Assembly (NCBI GenBank): GCA_023139225.1
Contig: JAGLNZ010000353.1
Span: forward strand, 1 to 9,258
Source: Desulfobacula sp.
Lineage (GTDB): Bacteria > Desulfobacterota > Desulfobacteria > Desulfobacterales > Desulfobacteraceae
Reading direction: 5' to 3'
Length of the DNA stretch: 9,258 bases
How positions within the stretch are numbered: position 1 is the stretch's first letter; each line of letters opens with the position of its first letter. Both the position numbers and the translations under genes were made by a program. Shown here in pieces: positions 6,317 to 9,258 of the stretch. Under the pieces are notes generated by a model that made no database searches, had not been told where the DNA came from, and worked only from the letters and a program-made list of their open reading frames with translations.

Positions 6317-7369
6317 TTAAAATCCTGCAATTTCTTTTCGTTTGGCAAGAAAATAATCATATACTTCCTGCCCTGGTAACTTGCGTTTCTCCATTAATTT
6401 AATCCACCTTTTGTGGACCCCTTCAGCCTTGCTCAACAATTTGGCCCGTTCTTCATCAGGAAACCTGACAAATTCAAGTTTCTCCTTATAAATGGGCAGC
6501 CATTTTTTTTCACCTTTTTTATATTCATCTCCCCACACTTTCGGAGCTTTTTGGTACCATTTTTTGTGCATTTCTTTAAAATCATCCGGCAGGGCATCCC
6601 AGGCATCCTTATTGGCAAGGAAAGCGCAGGAATTACTGCCTGGCGAAAAATTAGTGGTAACGTATTTTGATACTTCGTGGATCTTGAATGCTCCAAAGGA
6701 GAATGGCCACGGTAGTGTTCCCATATCAATGGTGCCTTTATCCATGGCCTCGTAAAGATCTGCCACAGGCAGCATGACTGGAACAGCACCAAATTGGGTT
6801 ACTACCCGTGCCATTTCTCCAGGTATTCTTATTCGGATGCCATCGAAATCTTCTGCTTTAACAATTTTTTTATTACCCATTAGGCCATATTGAGTAATTG
6901 CTGCCGGGAACAGAGGCACGGCATTCCATTTTAAAAGTTCTTTTTTGATGGCCGGGTGTTCCCACAGGGCCGCCATCATCTGGCTGATTTGCTCTGGATC
7001 CTGGGGAAGAATAAACGGCAACTCGAACACGCGACTAAGCGGGGTTTTGCCAGGGGCGTACGACCCACAAAATTGACATCCCTCAAACAGCCCTGCTTTA
7101 ATACCATCTATATTTTCCTTGGAGGGTGACAATACCGCACCATAATGTAATTTGATTATCCAGCGGCCATTAGTTTGATTTTTCATATCTTCAGCCCATC
7201 TGTGTAACGGGCGTGTCCAGTCCCGTTCTCCTCCCCAGAGAGAAATATTCCAAGTGATCTTGTCCGAGGCTGAAGAAGTTTGAGGATTGCAGATAAATAA
7301 CAATCCCATGCAAAATACTACCAATACAGATAAAAATACACTTTTTCTTATCATTTTCCATTTCGCCAT
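6317..7369 (-). CDS. dctP: TRAP transporter periplasmic substrate-binding protein DctP
   Basis: A 350-residue exported protein: basic start (MAKWKMIRKS), hydrophobic core to about 28, probable cleavage after SSA (residue 34). The mature part is a DctP-type bi-lobed binding protein of normal length. Visible family features are L-H-Y-G-A-V-L-S-P-S-K-E-N-I-D-G-I-K-A-G (75-93), F-E-L-P-F-I-L (115-121), G-I-R-I-R-I-P-G (177-184), whose R181 is the likely carboxylate-binding arginine, and P-V-x-D-L-Y-E-A-M-D-K-G (201-212). It captures a ligand, probably an organic acid, in the periplasm and hands it to DctQM; the exact ligand cannot be told. ATG 7367-7369 has AGGGG 5 bases upstream. A sigma-54 promoter precedes it, and an IS1380 element lies about 200 bases further up. 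Confidence 0.94.
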   Translation of the reverse strand: MAKWKMIRKSVFLSVLVVFCMGLLFICNPQTSSASDKITWNISLWGGERDWTRPLHRWAEDMKNQTNGRWIIKLHYGAVLSPSKENIDGIKAGLFEGCQFCGSYAPGKTPLSRVFELPFILPQDPEQISQMMAALWEHPAIKKELLKWNAVPLFPAAITQYGLMGNKKIVKAEDFDGIRIRIPGEMARVVTQFGAVPVMLPVADLYEAMDKGTIDMGTLPWPFSFGAFKIHEVSKYVTTNFSPGSNSCAFLANKDAWDALPDDFKEMHKKWYQKAPKVWGDEYKKGEKKWLPIYKEKLEFVRFPDEERAKLLSKAEGVHKRWIKLMEKRKLPGQEVYDYFLAKRKEIAGF

Positions 7370-7389
7370 AACTGCCCCTTTAAATTTTT

Positions 7390-7402
7390 TGTCATAATGA
7401 CA
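7390..7402. promoter_or_regulatory. 13-bp palindrome in the dctP leader
   Basis: TGTCATAATGACA: perfect 6-bp arms around one central base, downstream of the predicted transcript start and about 20 bases before the dctP ATG, just before the ribosome site. Size and symmetry suit a dimeric repressor operator. The regulator is not in the window. Confidence 0.4.
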
Positions 7403-7465
7403 TTAATATTTTTCCGTCAGTACATAATGGTAATGTCCTGAATTCGGCATTAAACATTAATTAAA

Positions 7466-7481
7466 AGCAAGTCATATGCCA
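7466..7481 (-). promoter_or_regulatory. Sigma-54 (-24/-12) promoter for the dctPQM-MBL operon
   Basis: The minus strand reads TGGCATATGACTTGCT. The invariant GG (-24) and GC (-12) are exactly 10 bases apart, and the flanking TGGCA and TTGCT match the RpoN consensus. Transcription would start near 7455, leaving a leader of about 86 bases. Sigma-54 control by DctD-type activators is known for C4-dicarboxylate transport genes, which fits. No activator gene is in the window. Confidence 0.75.
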
Positions 7482-7579
7482 TGAAGGGGAATAAAATAAA
7501 AAAGGGTAAATAATAATATAAATTTAATGTGTTATATATTGTCCGATAGTCCCAAATCCACCGCCTAATTTTTTATAGA
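7482..7579. other. AT-rich region between the sigma-54 promoter and IS1380
   Basis: Very AT-rich up to about 7540, then more mixed. Activator sites for a sigma-54 promoter would be expected here or beyond. I see no convincing inverted repeat and no coding sequence. The border with the IS1380 element is somewhere between about 7545 and 7600 but is not marked by a repeat I can pair with the other end. Confidence 0.45.
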
Positions 7580-7610
7580 CCCCTCCAAAGGAAATTCGGG
7601 GGATTTTTTT
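7580..7610 (+). terminator. Rho-independent terminator-like hairpin facing the transposase
   Basis: CCCCTCC-AAA-GGA, a short bulge, then GGGGG and ATTTTTTT (seven T). The TCC/GGA and CCCC/GGGG pairs stack on a 3-base loop, and the T-run follows only on the plus strand. It would stop transcripts running from the dctP side into the end of the transposase gene. No plus-strand gene feeds it, so it may insulate the IS against antisense read-through. Confidence 0.4.
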
Positions 7611-7629
7611 GAGCTCTTCTACCATAAAT

Positions 7630-9180
7630 TTATCCTGAAGGCTCCCAGATGCCATTTAGCATTGCAATCTGTTTGCGTGCTTTAACCAAAATCCCGTATG
7701 ATGGATGCCCTTTTGATAAACGCAAAATCAAACTGCGGGAACGTTTGATTATCCTGCCCGGGAGATTTATAATCGAAAACCGGATCCGTTTCATCCTTGT
7801 GGTTTCCATGGATGGGTCTAAGGCCAATCGTTTCATCATCACATTTAAATTCAGAGCTAATATCATCATCCACCACCATGCTGCATTTTCACCGAAATCG
7901 GCAGAAGGAAGTTTCCCTCCGGCCAGGTCGTCCTTCATGACAGCATGAGCTTGCTCACTTTTGCCACATCGTTCATGAAGCCAATGGATCACTTCTTCCC
8001 CGTTCTGTTTTTCATAGGCGATATTGGTTACAATACCAAAAACTTTATACTTTTTTTCTACCATTCTCATTGTTGGAAAAGGAAGAGGAAGCTCTGGTTC
8101 TTCCATGCCGGGCAACGAGGTTTCTTCTTCCAGAAGTTGTCGCTTGGCAAGATACCTGTATTCAGGTGCATTTTTACTGTGGCACAACTCATTGGGGACA
8201 AAACAGACTTCTGCCCATTCGCTTCCGGTCTTCATCTGTTTGCCATTCATTTCTTTGTAAATCGGCTGCCATTCAGAGTCGGGAACTTGAACTACAGCCG
8301 TTTTGAACGCCTGGGTAACATTACACCCGATTGCAAATTCAATTCTGCCGAAACGTTCATTTGTGCCGGTTTCACAATACCTTAAAAGATCGTGCTGGTA
8401 TCCTGCAGTATCTGATCGAAGTTTTACTTTCTTTACATTTTCCGGAAGACAGTTCAAGGCTTCTTTGAAAACCCTCAATTGTTCAAAACCAGCAGGCACA
8501 TTACCGTCACGAAATTCTGTATGCAGGATAATGCCCTGCTCATGCCACCAGGTATTAAACGGCTGATAGGATTTATATCCTTTATAGCAATAAAAAGCAT
8601 TCTTTTTACGGGTCTCAGCTAAGGTAGCATCCATATCCAATGTGGCTGTTTTTATCGGATTTGCCGTATTCAAGCAGGCGCACATATCTGTATTTATTTT
8701 CACCAGACCATTCAAATGATTATTGGATGCAGGAATAAAAGCCTTTACCTTTGTCTGCTTTCTGATTTTTTCTTGTTCACCGTTATGAAATTTGGATAAA
8801 TATCTGAAAGCCGCAGATGGTGACGGAACAGAACGTTTTTTCTCCTTACGCCATCTTCGTTCCAGAACTCTGCGCACCTTGCGCTTCAGGCCATGCATTT
8901 CAGATTTGCACAGTATCTTACAAAATCCTTCATCTGCCTCCAGTATTTTTAAATCATCTACACACTCACCGCCGGCAAGATTAAGCAGTACCAGTGATAA
9001 AACCATCTGGGAATCAGTCCAACCCTGAGAATTTTTTCTTATCTTTAAATGCTTTTCAATGGACTTGGATAATCCAATTACCTTGGCCAGATCAAGATAT
9101 ACAGGCAAGCCTGACAAGGCTGTCATGCCGCTTTGAGTTTTTTCTTCTTCATACTTGAATGGTAATACGCCTTGTGTCAT
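7630..9180 (-). CDS. IS1380-family DDE transposase, apparently intact
   Basis: A 516-residue transposase of normal family length. The catalytic acids can be placed at D182 (A-T-L-D-M-D-A-T), D257 (L-R-S-D-T-A-G-Y) and E409 (H-E-R-C-G-K-S-E-Q-A-H). Other IS1380 marks are the N-terminal G-V-L-P-F-K-Y, G-N-V-P-A-G (226-231), K-D-D-L-A-G-G-K-L-P-S (416-426), F-G-E-N-A-A-W-W (429-436) and a C-terminal basic helix. The start is ATG 9178-9180: it is preceded by GAGGTG at 9195-9190 with 9 bases spacing. A longer frame from TTG 9222 has no ribosome site and would run through that site. No frameshift or stop is seen, so the element may be active. It catalyses DNA cleavage and strand transfer of its own IS. 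It reads towards dctP on the same strand, so its transcript could run into the operon. Confidence 0.92.
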   Translation of the reverse strand: MTQGVLPFKYEEEKTQSGMTALSGLPVYLDLAKVIGLSKSIEKHLKIRKNSQGWTDSQMVLSLVLLNLAGGECVDDLKILEADEGFCKILCKSEMHGLKRKVRRVLERRWRKEKKRSVPSPSAAFRYLSKFHNGEQEKIRKQTKVKAFIPASNNHLNGLVKINTDMCACLNTANPIKTATLDMDATLAETRKKNAFYCYKGYKSYQPFNTWWHEQGIILHTEFRDGNVPAGFEQLRVFKEALNCLPENVKKVKLRSDTAGYQHDLLRYCETGTNERFGRIEFAIGCNVTQAFKTAVVQVPDSEWQPIYKEMNGKQMKTGSEWAEVCFVPNELCHSKNAPEYRYLAKRQLLEEETSLPGMEEPELPLPFPTMRMVEKKYKVFGIVTNIAYEKQNGEEVIHWLHERCGKSEQAHAVMKDDLAGGKLPSADFGENAAWWWMMILALNLNVMMKRLALDPSMETTRMKRIRFSIINLPGRIIKRSRSLILRLSKGHPSYGILVKARKQIAMLNGIWEPSG

Positions 9181-9191
9181 AATATGTTTCA

Positions 9192-9258
9192 CCTCGTTGA
9201 TGATAGGTTTTTGGTTGCACAAACATTCTATCCGCTTGATTCATCAAGCGCAACGAGG
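9192..9258 (-). promoter_or_regulatory. Transposase leader with fold-back structure over the ribosome-binding site
   Basis: On the coding strand CCTCGTTG (9258-9251) pairs perfectly with CAACGAGG (9199-9192), which contains four bases of the GAGGTG ribosome site. Stacked next to the left arm is a perfect 8-bp hairpin, CGCTTGAT/ATCAAGCG (9250-9233). A transcript entering from outside would therefore hide the site, while one starting inside would not. A competing pairing TTGATGA/TCATCAA is also possible. Confidence 0.55.

Larger units (their letters stand above)
7565..9258 (-). mobile_element. IS1380-family insertion sequence (ends not defined)
   Basis: A single-gene IS with one intact transposase. 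The window stops only 78 bases upstream of the start codon, so the outer end is probably outside. The inner end lies near 7565-7600 by position only; I could not match terminal inverted repeats or a target duplication, so both limits are approximate. Confidence 0.6.

Noticed and set aside
7649..9028. Several plus-strand ORFs opposite the IS1380 transposase
   Set aside because: All are shadows of the transposase frame; none has family motifs or a plausible start site.
9181..9222. Longer transposase start at TTG 9222 (14 extra residues)
   Set aside because: It lacks a ribosome site and would translate through the GAGGTG that precedes ATG 9180; the family N-terminus begins at the later ATG.
7540..9258. 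Terminal inverted repeats of the IS1380 element (CCTCGTTG end matched near 7560-7600)
   Set aside because: No matching sequence is found at the inner side, and CCTCGTTG pairs instead with the transposase leader; the true outer end is probably beyond the window.
1..9258. CRISPR array, tRNA, rRNA or known riboswitch
   Set aside because: No regularly spaced repeats, cloverleaf pattern or recognisable riboswitch core was found in the intergenic parts.

Overview
The window looks like a piece of a Gram-negative, anaerobe-type chromosome. A marine sulfate reducer of the Desulfobacterota (Desulfobacter/Desulfobacula-like) would fit the AT-leaning sequence, the TRAP transport operon with a sigma-54 promoter and the IS66 and IS1380 elements. 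That placement is inference from gene style, not from a marker gene.

Left part (1-2642): the 3' end of the GTPase gene ychF converges on a secreted TPR-SPOR protein (252-1139, minus, TTG start). A divergent AT-rich spacer holds a good sigma-70-type promoter for the TPR gene. To its right are two translationally coupled plus-strand genes: a membrane-anchored SurA/parvulin-like protein whose isomerase domain looks degenerate (1273-2010), and a two-TM HAMP protein without an output domain (2007-2618, ATGA overlap). These three non-ychF genes look like envelope genes.

Middle (2643-3493): a dead IS66-family remnant. Only the C-terminal part of TnpC survives, with a one-base frameshift near 3117. 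Just downstream a 36-bp sequence covering the end of tnpC is repeated directly 71 bp further on, with palindromes between the copies.

Right-centre (3494-7481): a minus-strand operon dctP-dctQ-dctM-MBL. It encodes a complete TRAP transporter (periplasmic binding protein, small and large permease) and a cytoplasmic COG1237-type metallo-beta-lactamase-fold hydrolase joined to dctM with a 4-nt gap. A near-consensus -24/-12 sigma-54 promoter lies about 100 bases upstream of dctP, a strong hairpin separates dctP from dctQ, and a 13-bp palindrome lies in the dctP leader. The likely role is activator-dependent uptake of an organic acid, followed by or linked to hydrolysis by the MBL enzyme; the substrate cannot be read from sequence.

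Right end (about 7565-9258): an apparently intact IS1380-family transposase on the minus strand. Its leader can fold so that the ribosome-binding site is paired with the far left of the transcript, a fold-back arrangement known in principle from IS10 and IS50. The TRAP-MBL operon is thus flanked by two unrelated insertion sequences, and the IS1380 element sits where an enhancer for the sigma-54 promoter would be expected.
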